From IMG/VR virus record IMGVR_UViG_3300022745_000060, positions 1 to 44,330 of that record: a DNA stretch of 44,330 nt; one strand, written 5' to 3'. Shown in pieces: positions 1 through 7,134 of this stretch. This DNA comes from a virus. How positions within the stretch are numbered: the stretch's first letter is position 1; every line of letters begins with the position of its first letter. The notes below the pieces were generated by a model, which was not told the DNA's origin, searched no databases, and saw nothing but the letters and a program-made list of their open reading frames with translations. Position numbers and translations under genes: made by a program.

Positions 1-200
1 TCAAGAGATTGAACCCAATTTTTATTTGGCGTTTTAGGGAGATTGAGCAAAGTTTTACCCTCAGTGCCGCGATACCAACATCTATCTTTTTCAAGAGGTC
101 TTGGCTTTTCCGCAAACCAGACCCAAGTTCCATCCTCATCCATCGCAATAAATTTTGCTTTGTCGGGCAGATCATCCCAATTTGGTTTATTTTCAAACAT
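1..200 (-). CDS. Small hypothetical protein, continues across the window ends
   Basis: Starts at the ATG at 200-198 and is open to base 1. It begins MFENKPNWDDLPDKAKF and is rich in Trp, Asp and Lys, with no recognised domain. Joined to base 44330 read downwards, the frame gives E-K-G-L and then TGA, for a 70-residue protein. That TGA overlaps the ATG of the gene at 44321 (ATGA), the same coupling used by neighbouring genes. This supports both the gene and a circular assembly. Function unknown; it lies in the leftward early operon. Confidence 0.8.
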   Translation of the reverse strand, partial: MFENKPNWDDLPDKAKFIAMDEDGTWVWFAEKPRPLEKDRCWYRGTEGKTLLNLPKTPNKNWVQSL

Positions 201-220
201 GGTTTTAAATTTTATTGGTT

Positions 221-706
221 TTATAAATCCTTTTTTGGATGCTTCAATTCTGCCCATTCATCACGGCTTAAACAACCGTCAGCGTCGTAACATCCCATTT
301 CGGTTAATTGCTGTATTACTTTTTCTTCAAATATCTGGTAAAAATTCGCGTCTTCCAACTTGGTAGAGCTTTCCGCAACCCGGAATAGTTCGCCTGTACT
401 TGTATTCACAACCTGGACGCTGTTAAATTCATAAAGCATACAAGTATGAAGTTGTGCGGTGGTTTCAATGAATTCAAAATCTTGCTTTTCAGGATTCCAA
501 ATCTTGTACTTTTTAGCCGCAACTTGCAAAGCGTCTTTGTAAACGCAGTCAAAAAGATATTTGTAGCGGGTAGGAGTGTAATTACGCTGCGTTGCTGTAA
601 TTGTCCAAACCTTTCCTTTTTCCCGCATCACATCAATTTGTTCCTTTAGGATTTGACGCGATACAGGGTGTAATTTGCCGTCCTGAAAGATGATTTTGAA
701 GTTCAT
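221..706 (-). CDS. Hypothetical early protein, possibly recombination-related
   Basis: 161 residues. The start at 706 overlaps the stop of the 30-residue ORF upstream (TGA at 705-703), so it is translationally coupled. The layout faintly resembles NinB-type recombination proteins of phages (basic N-terminal part, then an aromatic region with LHTCMLYEF, then an acidic C-terminus with GCYDADG), but I see no diagnostic catalytic motif. It sits downstream of the Sak4-like ATPase in the same operon, which fits DNA metabolism. The NinB suggestion is a weak inference. Confidence 0.75.
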   Translation of the reverse strand: MNFKIIFQDGKLHPVSRQILKEQIDVMREKGKVWTITATQRNYTPTRYKYLFDCVYKDALQVAAKKYKIWNPEKQDFEFIETTAQLHTCMLYEFNSVQVVNTSTGELFRVAESSTKLEDANFYQIFEEKVIQQLTEMGCYDADGCLSRDEWAELKHPKKDL

Positions 707-795
707 CCGGTAAAGTTTTCAATGAGCAACCACAGAAAGAGGAGCAACCCGATTGCCTCTGTGATTGTCATTACCGTTTTTTCTGGGTTTTTCAT
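703..795 (-). CDS. 30-residue single-pass membrane peptide, nested
   Basis: MKNPEKTVMTITEAIG is followed by a hydrophobic stretch GLLLFLWLLIENF, so one membrane helix is likely. Its stop overlaps the start of the 161-residue gene. Most of it lies inside the 59-residue ORF at 719-898 in another frame, so one of the two may not be translated. The coupled stop/start and a clean hydrophobic segment favour this being real. Confidence 0.5.
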   Translation of the reverse strand: MKNPEKTVMTITEAIGLLLFLWLLIENFTG

Positions 796-898
796 CGACT
801 TTGGTTTTTTCGCTTTTAACCGGATGCGGCAAAATTGTCTTGATTGGCTGCACTGGTATAGTGTCCAGGGCAATTGAGATCATGATAGTTAGGATCAT
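719..898 (-). CDS. Small hypothetical protein with hydrophobic N-terminus, overlapping ORF
   Basis: 59 residues. It starts with an ATG that overlaps the TGA of the upstream 50-residue gene (ATGA, 898-895). The N-terminus MILTIMISIALDTIP is moderately hydrophobic and the rest is basic (KSEKTKVDEKPRKNGND). It overlaps the 30-residue membrane ORF in a different frame. No family recognised. The coupled start supports translation. Confidence 0.5.
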   Translation of the reverse strand: MILTIMISIALDTIPVQPIKTILPHPVKSEKTKVDEKPRKNGNDNHRGNRVAPLSVVAH

Positions 899-1047
899 TG
901 GTTTCCAATTTTTGAAAGTGCTACAAAAATATTTTCAATTGTGAGCAAATCGTATTCATCGTAAAAAGCGCGGTTTTTATTTGCTTTAGGTTGAATTTCT
1001 TTCATAGCAAATTCATTAAAAACCAACTTTTCAAAATCTTCGCCCAT
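895..1047 (-). CDS. Small hypothetical protein
   Basis: 50 residues, beginning MGEDFEKLVFNEFAMKEI. Its start overlaps the stop of the upstream 21-residue ORF (TAATG), and its own stop overlaps the next start (ATGA), so it is one link in a tightly coupled run of tiny early genes. No domain seen. Confidence 0.6.
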   Translation of the reverse strand: MGEDFEKLVFNEFAMKEIQPKANKNRAFYDEYDLLTIENIFVALSKIGNQ

Positions 1048-1112
1048 TATTGAACTTCTTCGGGTTGTACGGCATTTTGTATTGCGTCTGCTATTTGCTC
1101 TGCTTTACTCAT
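1047..1112 (-). CDS. 21-residue micro-ORF
   Basis: Reads MSKAEQIADAIQNAVQPEEV plus Q; amphipathic and probably helical. It ends TAATG, sharing a base with the next start. It lies 59 bases downstream of the Sak4-like ATPase stop. Too short to assign; listed because both gene spacing and the coupled stop/start fit the operon style. Confidence 0.45.
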   Translation of the reverse strand: MSKAEQIADAIQNAVQPEEVQ

Positions 1113-1171
1113 TGTTTTTTGTTTTAAAATCCCCCAACCACAGAAGCCGGGGAAAACTGATACGTACTCGA

Positions 1172-2278
1172 TTAAATTAACCCATTATTCTTGATTCGAT
1201 AATCCAGCATTTCACCAATTTTCGTGGCTTCTGGCTTCTCGTTACTTGCGGCACAAATTTCCATGTAAGAAATATAGTCCTCAGCAAAACCCTTCAAAAG
1301 TCCTTCGCCTTTCTTCAATTTCTCGTTAGTGATTCCTTCAAGGGCATCAAGCGAAACAAACCCAAAAATCTTTTTCAGGATTGCAGCTTTGAGCTGCTTG
1401 TCAGATTGAGCCGTTCCAAACTTCATGTAATCGAAAGTTTTTTCAATTTCTGCAATCAGGATTTCGCGTTCTTTTTTCCAAGCGTGACCGCGTTCCTCGT
1501 TTTCTGCAAAGGTATCGGTGATTTCGCGCATGGTATCCTCTTTGACCTGGCCATTTAGGAAGACATCAAAAGCGGGTTTAAAATCTGCATAGGTAGGATT
1601 GATAAAAACTTTGCCATCGGTGCGGGTAGTACGGTCTTTCAAGACGGTTGCAACACGAGTGATTTTTTTGGTATCACCCAAAACGTCTTGGTGTTTCTCC
1701 ATCAATACAAGTACATCAGGTTCGAAAGCAGTTTCAGTTTCAGCTTTCATTTTGATTCCAGACTTGTGAATTTCACGTTTTCCAGTCTGTTCGTCTTTTT
1801 CGGTTTCGTATTCATACCCAGCCCGACCAGTAAAAAAAATGTGAATTTTGGCCTTCACAAATGGCGTAGAGAATTGTTGTTTCCATTGCGGCTTAATCAC
1901 TCCCCAATCTTGGAACTCCAAACGGGTGCGTTTTTTCTGGTTCATGTACGCTTGCAAAAATTCTTCCCAAACATGGGTGATAGAATCAATCACAAGAATA
2001 TCAGCGCCGCCTTCCTCGCACCAAGCAATAGCCTCGTTTAAGGCTTTGAGGCTGCGATGTTCATCATCAACAACGCATTCTATGCCAGCATCGGAGAAAA
2101 CGCCTACAAGGGCTTTGGCTGCCTTCTCTGTGTCAAATATAGCAATGGGCTTTTGGCTTTTAATTTGTTTGTGCAAGCCAATAGCGCACTGGACAGCGGT
2201 ATAAGTTTTACCGTCACCCGCAAAACCTTGAAAAGCCATTTTGATGAAAGGTCTGTTGTTTTCCAATTTTTTGAACAT
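1172..2278 (-). CDS. Sak4-like RecA-family ATPase (AAA_24)
   Basis: 368 residues. A P-loop GFAGDGKT lies at about residues 18-25 and a Walker B ILVIDS at about 94-99, with an IFDTEKAA segment after strand 2. This is the layout of the phage nucleotide-binding AAA_24 / Sak4 group, RecA-like proteins that help single-strand annealing recombination during phage replication. The last roughly 120 residues are charged and helical and are probably accessory. It stands in the leftward early operon with helicase and initiator genes. ATPase family is clear; the recombination role is known for the family, not shown here. Confidence 0.85.
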   Translation of the reverse strand: MFKKLENNRPFIKMAFQGFAGDGKTYTAVQCAIGLHKQIKSQKPIAIFDTEKAAKALVGVFSDAGIECVVDDEHRSLKALNEAIAWCEEGGADILVIDSITHVWEEFLQAYMNQKKRTRLEFQDWGVIKPQWKQQFSTPFVKAKIHIFFTGRAGYEYETEKDEQTGKREIHKSGIKMKAETETAFEPDVLVLMEKHQDVLGDTKKITRVATVLKDRTTRTDGKVFINPTYADFKPAFDVFLNGQVKEDTMREITDTFAENEERGHAWKKEREILIAEIEKTFDYMKFGTAQSDKQLKAAILKKIFGFVSLDALEGITNEKLKKGEGLLKGFAEDYISYMEICAASNEKPEATKIGEMLDYRIKNNGLI

Positions 2279-2296
2279 GGTTTTTGAGTTATGGGA

Positions 2297-2623
2297 TTAA
2301 ATATGTAATTCAAATTGCTGTACAGCAAGCAACTTTACGACCTCGGTGCGTTGGTCGCCTGATAATTCTTTGAGCAAATCCCAAAGCGGAATTGTAAGCG
2401 GTTTGTGATTACCATCTGACATCATTTGCCCAAGAAATGCAGGAGAGGCGTATACAGCGCCGTCTTTGTCCGCATCAATTGGTGCGTTAATGAAGTCAAG
2501 ATCAATCGCAGCCTCAAAGGCTTGCAATTGGGTAAAAGCAAAGTCAATTTCATTGTACCCATATGTTCCACGGGCAAAACCGTTTTTCAAGTCATAATCG
2601 TCGATAAAGATTCTTTGTTCCAT
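2297..2623 (-). CDS. Hypothetical early protein behind a palindrome promoter
   Basis: 108 residues, acidic, beginning MEQRIFIDDYDLKNG. No family recognised. It follows one of the five palindrome promoters (palindrome 2674-2695, -7 box on the minus strand at 2653-2646) and is separated from the ATPase gene by 18 bases, so this promoter probably also feeds the ATPase. That points to a DNA-metabolism role by position only. Confidence 0.75.
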   Translation of the reverse strand: MEQRIFIDDYDLKNGFARGTYGYNEIDFAFTQLQAFEAAIDLDFINAPIDADKDGAVYASPAFLGQMMSDGNHKPLTIPLWDLLKELSGDQRTEVVKLLAVQQFELHI

Positions 2624-2645
2624 GTTTTTTGCGTTTTGTTCCTTA

Positions 2646-2695
2646 CAAATATCGGCCTATTTCATGACCTGCGAAATACCCAAAACATGGTATTT
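2646..2695 (-). promoter_or_regulatory. Palindrome promoter, site 1
   Basis: AAATACC-CAAAACAT-GGTATTT at 2674-2695 on the plus strand. On the minus strand it is followed by exactly 20 bases and then GATATTTG (2653-2646), close to the Bacteroidota -7 box TAnnTTTG. The distal palindrome arm overlaps the expected -33 element. It drives the gene starting at 2623. Confidence 0.75.
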
Positions 2696-2968
2696 TTAAA
2701 ATGGCGTTTCATCATCCTGCACCGTCATATCTATCTCCTTTGGCAACTTATCGAAATACTCGAATAGTTCTTTTTCATACGGCGCATTTAACCTGTCTAG
2801 TAGCGCGGCAATTTGTATCAGCGTGTGCGCTTCATAATACCCCGGTTTGTCATTTGGGTAAAACACCCAAAAACCGGATTCCTCGCATACGGCTTGACCT
2901 ATGCAGACATTGTTTCCAAAGATGTTCAAGAATGCGGGAGACAGAGTAGGTATTGTGGTTATACTCAT
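2696..2968 (-). CDS. Small hypothetical acidic protein
   Basis: 90 residues from the ATG at 2968 (MSITTIPTLSPAFLN). An upstream in-frame ATG exists, but the extra N-terminus would be encoded by a hairpin region and has a cysteine-rich, unlikely sequence, so I reject it. The C-terminus is acidic (TVQDDETPF), a pattern also common in phage ssDNA-binding proteins, but there is no OB-fold signature to support that. Function unknown. Confidence 0.65.
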   Translation of the reverse strand: MSITTIPTLSPAFLNIFGNNVCIGQAVCEESGFWVFYPNDKPGYYEAHTLIQIAALLDRLNAPYEKELFEYFDKLPKEIDMTVQDDETPF

Positions 2969-3007
2969 TTTGCGAAAATTAAAAGGATTAGAATTAAACA
3001 AAAGCGG

Positions 3008-3034
3008 CCAGGAATTACCCCAGCCGCAAAACCT
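3008..3034 (-). terminator. Hairpin, probable minus-strand terminator
   Basis: GCGGC and GCCGC arms around a partly paired loop, followed on the minus strand by TTTTGTTT. It lies between the genes starting at 3395 and 2968. Confidence 0.4.
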
Positions 3035-3101
3035 TAACCTAAATAAATTACCCAAACAAAAAATGAATAATTGCGCTTGTTCAAGCAGTTGCGCTGCTGC
3101 T

Positions 3102-3395
3102 TTATTTTTCCCGTGCAATATGGATAATATCGCCCAATTCGCCTTGGATTAACGTCAAACCATGTTCTTTTGCCATATGGTCAAATAACTCATTGTGTGG
3201 AAAATCTTTTTTGCCTATAATCGGGAGTAGTTTTTCGGTAATCTCGGCGGCAATTTCTTGGCAAAATTTAGCGTGGGTAAAATATCCTGGATTTTTTACA
3301 CCAAAATCAACAACAATTCTATTGTCGCCAGGATTTACTAGGTTAGTTTCATTTTCAAAGTACTCCGCAATTACTTTTACAATTTCGTCTTTCAT
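3102..3395 (-). CDS. Hypothetical early protein
   Basis: 97 residues, beginning MKDEIVKVIAEYFENETN. Alternating helix/strand appearance (VVDFGVKNPGYFTHAKFC, then helices), no known motif. It starts 2 bases after the stop of the gene at 3398-3604, so the two are in one operon. Confidence 0.7.
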   Translation of the reverse strand: MKDEIVKVIAEYFENETNLVNPGDNRIVVDFGVKNPGYFTHAKFCQEIAAEITEKLLPIIGKKDFPHNELFDHMAKEHGLTLIQGELGDIIHIAREK

Positions 3396-3397
3396 GG

Positions 3398-3604
3398 TTA
3401 TTGATTTTGAAGTTCAACAAGTTCAGCGGGAACGTCAAACCAATTGTTGTAACGAGGGTGTTTAATTTGGTAATTTCCAAAAGCCCCACTACTGAATTTA
3501 ACCCGGCGACCTTCAAGCACCCGATTTTTTCCAGCAAATTTGTTCATTATCCAGCGTGGATTTTTGCCCTGTTTGATTAGTTTGAATTTGACGTACTCGA
3601 ACAT
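3398..3604 (-). CDS. Small basic hypothetical protein
   Basis: 68 residues with many Lys/Arg (FKLIKQGKNPRW, GKNRVLEGRRVKF). Predicted beta-rich; could bind nucleic acid, but nothing diagnostic. It is flanked closely by genes on both sides in the same direction. Confidence 0.65.
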   Translation of the reverse strand: MFEYVKFKLIKQGKNPRWIMNKFAGKNRVLEGRRVKFSSGAFGNYQIKHPRYNNWFDVPAELVELQNQ

Positions 3605-3613
3605 GGTATTGGT

Positions 3614-3784
3614 TTAAAACGGTTTACAATTTAATTCTTCCAACTTCTCCGCAGCCCCAGCGCATGCTATAACCAGTATTTCCGATGCATCCCAAAGCGG
3701 CACAAATACAGCGCCGCTGTTGGAATAAATGCGCAATTGTCCGTCGACTTGGCGCAGGGTAGGGGTTGTCCAGCCTTTAAGCAT
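3614..3784 (-). CDS. Small hypothetical protein
   Basis: 56 residues from the ATG at 3784 (MLKGWTTPTLRQVDG). A longer start at 3826 would overlap the upstream gene by 26 bases and is less likely. The C-terminal half has a VIACAGAAEKLEELN helix. No family recognised. Confidence 0.6.
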   Translation of the reverse strand: MLKGWTTPTLRQVDGQLRIYSNSGAVFVPLWDASEILVIACAGAAEKLEELNCKPF

Positions 3785-3800
3785 TGTAAAAAGATTCTTC

Positions 3801-4007
3801 CTATTTAGTAATCGCATCGCATTCAAAATCGTATTCAGCGGTTACTTTGCCAAACGTGTAATTTTCAAAGCATTCAATTTGAGATGTACGGAAAAACTCA
3901 ATTTCTTCCTTGTCAGCATTTGATTCAAAAGGGCATTCAATTATCCATTCTTGGAAGAAAATTCCGACACTTAGATCGCCGTGGTCAGTGATAAATAACT
4001 TTGCCAT
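3801..4007 (-). CDS. Small acidic hypothetical protein behind a palindrome promoter
   Basis: 68 residues, beginning MAKLFITDHGDLSVG, acidic with paired aromatics. It is the first gene after palindrome promoter site 2 and leads a run of four small leftward genes down to 3102. Unknown function. Confidence 0.7.
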   Translation of the reverse strand: MAKLFITDHGDLSVGIFFQEWIIECPFESNADKEEIEFFRTSQIECFENYTFGKVTAEYDFECDAITK

Positions 4008-4024
4008 ATTGTTTTGATTTTCAA

Positions 4025-4074
4025 CAAAGTTCTAAATTTAAATTCACGTCAGCAATACCATAAAAATGGTATTT
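4025..4074 (-). promoter_or_regulatory. Palindrome promoter, site 2
   Basis: CAATACC-ATAAAAAT-GGTATTT at 4053-4074, then on the minus strand exactly 20 bases and GAACTTTG (4032-4025), matching (T/G)AnnTTTG. It drives the gene starting at 4007. The central bases are identical to site 5. Confidence 0.75.
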
Positions 4075-4261
4075 ATTTTGCCGGAATTGCAAAAATAAAC
4101 CCACAAATAACTAGTTGTCTATGTGTAGACCAGTTTTCAAAAGAACAAAACCAAGCCCACAAAGGCTTATCTCCTGCTATCCAGGCCGTTGGTGTTGCGT
4201 ACCCTATGCCATAAAATCAAGAACTCCAAAACTGGATAACTCCATTGCTTAACTTTTTCAT
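4073..4261 (-). pseudogene. Small membrane-type ORF interrupted by an in-frame TGA
   Basis: From the ATG at 4261 the frame reads MKKLSNGVIQFWSS, then TGA (4219-4217), then 47 further codons (FYGIGYATPTAWIAG and on) to a TAA at 4075-4073. The sequence on both sides of the TGA looks like one continuous small Trp-rich, membrane-associated protein. TGA is an ordinary stop elsewhere in this genome, so a nonsense mutation is the simplest reading. Readthrough or an assembly error are alternatives. Confidence 0.4.
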
Positions 4262-4284
4262 GTTTTTGTTTAATTTAATTGTGA

Positions 4285-5790
4285 TTAAAACGGCAAATTC
4301 CCTTCAAAATTCCGGTTGTCTGACTGGATTGGTTCTTGCAACGGTACTATGTTCGGTTGCTCCGACTTGACTAGAAACTGGTTAGAGGCGGATTGTACCT
4401 GTTCTTCCTGCCATTCCCACCATGACCCGGTGCGACCGTCAAAAGCCCGGTTTTTAGCGATAATATATTCGCAGTCGTACCTATTGTAAGACGTTCCTTT
4501 ATAGTTATAGCGCGTCACGATTTGCCCGCCTTCGTGGTGTTGTTCGCTCCAATCCTCGTATGCACCAGGCCGAAACAAAAGCAGCATCCAATCCCCTGCG
4601 TGTTCCATTGCGCTAGACCCTAGTACATCCTCTTTATGAGGTCTTCTATCTGCGCGGGTGTCTACACCTCGGTTGAACTGAGTAAGCAGTACCCCAAGTA
4701 TACCAGCGGCTTTATTGAACGCTGAAAAGTCTTTTGATAGCTTTGAAAGCGTCTTTACATCGTTTCCGCTGTTGTCGATCTTATCTATTCCGGTTTCACA
4801 AAGTTGGATATAGTCCAGGCAATAGGCAAATAGATCATACTTGCGAATGCACCAGCGGATTTTTTGCCGTATCAGCGTTCCTTTGTTGGTCGTTTCCTTC
4901 ATATCGAAAACGTAAAAGGGTAGATTTGAAACCCGCTTCAAAGCGTCTGAAAGCATCTTCATTTTATACTCAGGTAGTACCAGTTTATACTTTCCAGTAG
5001 CTTCATCAAATACACGGCTTGACAAATCCTTCATCGACAATCCGCTTTCGATCTTGTACACCCGCTGCCAAATCTGTTTTTTGGTAAGCTCCATTGAGAA
5101 GAATGCAACAGGCTTTCCGCTTTTTGCCAAATCCAAAAGCAACTTCAAAGCCTTTTCGGTTTTCCCCGTTCCTGTCGTACCAGCAATAAACCCAGTTTGG
5201 CCTTTTTGGACGCCGCCTGTAATCTCGTCGAATTCAGGCCAACAGGTAGATACTCCAATTTGCCCTTGCTCTATGTCTTGCCAAGCTTCATACATTTCAT
5301 CGCCTCGCGTCTTTTCTGGTTCTGGTTCTGAATAATCTGCCATTCGTTCTTGTACATATGCCCATGTTTCGCTTGGGTGGTACTGGCTATATTGCCCATT
5401 TTTCCTATCAAGCATCTGAGCATAAGCATCTGCGTAAATACCCAAATGCAATTCAATGTCGTATTCCTCTTTTAAAAATTCGATTGCAGAACTACATGTT
5501 TCAGGCTGTGAGTCCATAATCAAATCTGTAATGTCTCCCCACTTCGATGCGGCAATTTGCACATCCCAAGACATCATTTTGTTTACGTCCAAATCGTACA
5601 TCCACTCATAAATGACTCGAAAATGCTTGAACATTTCAGGTTTCAAAACCTTGTTGGCAATTGAAAAATATTCAGGCGCACAAAGCAGTGTTCCAATGAT
5701 ACTAGACTCTACGTGGTAAGTCGTTTTGGCTACGTCTTTTTGTTGGTTCTTGTTCATATCGCTAAGATTGATTTGTAAACATTGCGCCAT
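4285..5790 (-). CDS. dnaB: DnaB-like replicative helicase
   Basis: 501 residues. The N-terminal domain ESSIIGTLL is typical of DnaB. A linker leads to a RecA-type core with Walker A GTTGTGKT at about 204-211, the FFSMELT segment, Walker B FAYCLDYIQL, a switch-type LLTQFNRG, and HKEDVLGSSAMEHAGD. It unwinds DNA ahead of the phage fork as a hexamer. It overlaps the 110-residue gene upstream by 37 bases; an internal Met at residue 12 would reduce this overlap, so the start is uncertain. Helicase assignment is firm. Confidence 0.93.
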   Translation of the reverse strand: MAQCLQINLSDMNKNQQKDVAKTTYHVESSIIGTLLCAPEYFSIANKVLKPEMFKHFRVIYEWMYDLDVNKMMSWDVQIAASKWGDITDLIMDSQPETCSSAIEFLKEEYDIELHLGIYADAYAQMLDRKNGQYSQYHPSETWAYVQERMADYSEPEPEKTRGDEMYEAWQDIEQGQIGVSTCWPEFDEITGGVQKGQTGFIAGTTGTGKTEKALKLLLDLAKSGKPVAFFSMELTKKQIWQRVYKIESGLSMKDLSSRVFDEATGKYKLVLPEYKMKMLSDALKRVSNLPFYVFDMKETTNKGTLIRQKIRWCIRKYDLFAYCLDYIQLCETGIDKIDNSGNDVKTLSKLSKDFSAFNKAAGILGVLLTQFNRGVDTRADRRPHKEDVLGSSAMEHAGDWMLLLFRPGAYEDWSEQHHEGGQIVTRYNYKGTSYNRYDCEYIIAKNRAFDGRTGSWWEWQEEQVQSASNQFLVKSEQPNIVPLQEPIQSDNRNFEGNLPF

Positions 5791-6086
5791 TCAGGCTTTT
5801 TACTTTCTTCCATGTGCTTCCCTATTTCGATAATATCAGCAAGCACTTTCTCTTTTGGCGTTCCGTTCTGGATTGCTTCCTTAAATAAAAATATGCAAAA
5901 CTGACACCAAATTTCATGTTCTTTTGGTGATAACGATAGAGTTAAATTTGCCTCTTTCTTTACCTCAGTCTTATATTCATTACTCCCTGATCCAAACTTT
6001 GCACCTATTGCGTTAGTGCGTACCTGTTGGCGTTGAAGCGGGGCATGTAGTTCCTGGATTGCTTTAGAAAATTCTGTTCGGTTCAT
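5754..6086 (-). CDS. Hypothetical protein between initiator and helicase
   Basis: 110 residues, beginning MNRTEFSKAIQELHAP. The N-terminal half is polar; the C-terminal half is helical (SPKEHEIWCQFCIFLF, VLADIIEIGKHMEES). It starts with ATGA overlapping the stop of the initiator gene and overlaps the helicase start. Position between an O-like initiator and a DnaB-like helicase is where lambda-type phages keep a helicase loader, but it is much shorter than lambda P and has no loader motif. Role is inference from position. Confidence 0.7.
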   Translation of the reverse strand: MNRTEFSKAIQELHAPLQRQQVRTNAIGAKFGSGSNEYKTEVKKEANLTLSLSPKEHEIWCQFCIFLFKEAIQNGTPKEKVLADIIEIGKHMEESKKPEWRNVYKSILAI

Positions 6087-7006
6087 ACTCTTACCCCCAT
6101 TTTGGAAAATACATCGCCAACGGCTTTCAAATGCGCGTTGCTGGCCTCGATATCTTGTATTGTCAATTCGGGTTTCTGCTCAGTGTTGCGGATAGGTTGA
6201 AAGGACTTTATTGTTTCTGGGTTGTTCTTGTACTGGATAGGGCAGGGAACGACGACGGTTTTGTATTGAATTGCTTTGTTGATCCATGTAGCAATTGCAC
6301 CTCCCAACTTTTCGATCTTCCATCCAGTCTTGTCGTGGTGTAACCAAAATGCCTCTGCCTGATGATTAGCCCAGTTCCAGCAATCAATAATCTGTGGATG
6401 ATCTCTTTTTTTAGCAATTAACTTTTCATAAATTGGCTGTACCAATTCCTCTTGAGTAGGGGGGTAGATGTATTTTATCTTCTTTGCTTTTGACGGAATG
6501 ATTTCTACAACCTTAACCGCTGTTTCATCTACTTGATCGTGAATGGTTGTTAGGATTTCAGTTTCTTCAATTTTGGTTTGTGGTTCTTTCTTTTCTATTT
6601 TATTTAAGACTTTAATTTCTTTCTTTATATACTGTTCATTTTCTGAACACTTACTGTTCATTTTCTGAACACCTACCTGTTCATTTTCTGAACACCCATC
6701 GTTTAGTTTCTGAACATCTTGCTCATAAGCAATAGAGTAGAACTTAGCTGTTGCCCTCTTCAAATCATCACCTATTCGCTCTAAAAGTCCAGCAGAATCC
6801 ATGCGGTCAAAAATCCCTTTGACTGTTCCGCTAGATAACCCTAAAAAATCAGCTATCTTATGGCATCCGGTTTTTGTCCAGCCGTTTACCCCATACTCGG
6901 GATGGGTTTGAGTCTTGTAGATGTAATCTAAAACGCAGTATTCCAGAACGGAAATACCTAAAGCTTTGCGCGGGTTGTGTAGGACGTTGGTGTAAATCCA
7001 GTTCAT
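6083..7006 (-). CDS. Replication initiator-like protein with winged-helix N-terminus
   Basis: 307 residues from the ATG at 7006 (MNWIYTNVLHNP); a longer frame to 7069 runs through a terminator hairpin and is rejected. Residues about 20-95 look like a winged helix (EYCVLDYIYKT, HKIADFLGLSSGTVKGIF, MDSAGLLER), as in lambda O and plasmid-type initiators. The middle is Lys/Glu-rich and contains DNA repeats (6633-6716) that fit an origin. The C-terminus probably contacts other replication proteins. It is the first gene of the leftward operon and has a structured, regulated leader. Confidence 0.75.
   Translation of the reverse strand: MNWIYTNVLHNPRKALGISVLEYCVLDYIYKTQTHPEYGVNGWTKTGCHKIADFLGLSSGTVKGIFDRMDSAGLLERIGDDLKRATAKFYSIAYEQDVQKLNDGCSENEQVGVQKMNSKCSENEQYIKKEIKVLNKIEKKEPQTKIEETEILTTIHDQVDETAVKVVEIIPSKAKKIKYIYPPTQEELVQPIYEKLIAKKRDHPQIIDCWNWANHQAEAFWLHHDKTGWKIEKLGGAIATWINKAIQYKTVVVPCPIQYKNNPETIKSFQPIRNTEQKPELTIQDIEASNAHLKAVGDVFSKMGVRV
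6633..6716. repeat. Four iteron-like repeats inside the initiator gene, candidate origin
   Basis: TGTTCA-TTTTC-TGAACA occurs at 6633-6649, 6655-6671 and 6678-6694, with a degraded copy at 6700-6716 that keeps TTTCTGAACA. Spacing is 22, 23 and 22 bases. The middle copy is translated in a different frame (VQKMN rather than CSENEQ), so the DNA, not the protein, is what is conserved. An A-rich tract (minus strand, below 6633) lies next to the repeats, like the unwinding element beside the iterons of lambda ori in gene O. Confidence 0.7.
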
Positions 7007-7036
7007 ATTCTTAATGTTAGTAGGTTTAAAAAGAAA

Positions 7037-7130
7037 ATGCCCGCCTAAAGTGTGAGACCCGGCGAGCATCCTTAGTTATAATCCCATTAAGAATATGACG
7101 TTTAGGGGTCTCACTTCCAAAAGTCATATT
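7037..7130 (-). ncRNA. Loop-loop complementary leader with terminator, upstream of initiator gene
   Basis: Minus-strand leader beginning about 5 bases after the -7 box. Hairpin 1 has an 8-pair stem AATATGAC/GTCATATT (7130-7123 with 7099-7092), and its loop carries GTGAGACCC (7114-7106). The terminator hairpin has a 9-pair stem ATGCTCGCC/GGCGGGCAT (7069-7061 with 7045-7037, one G-U pair) and a T-rich tail. Its loop carries GGGTCTCAC (7060-7052), the exact complement of hairpin 1's loop. The two hairpins can therefore kiss, or an alternative pairing can break the terminator. Confidence 0.7.
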
Positions 7131-7134
7131 TCTA

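Noticed and set aside
3590-3612. CATGGTATTGG as a sixth palindrome promoter
   Set aside because: Only one half-site; no -7 box at 20 bases, and it covers a start codon.
4149-4171. AAGCC-TTTGTG-GGCTT hairpin as a terminator after the helicase gene
   Set aside because: Lies within the TGA-interrupted ORF, has a short stem and no clean T-run.
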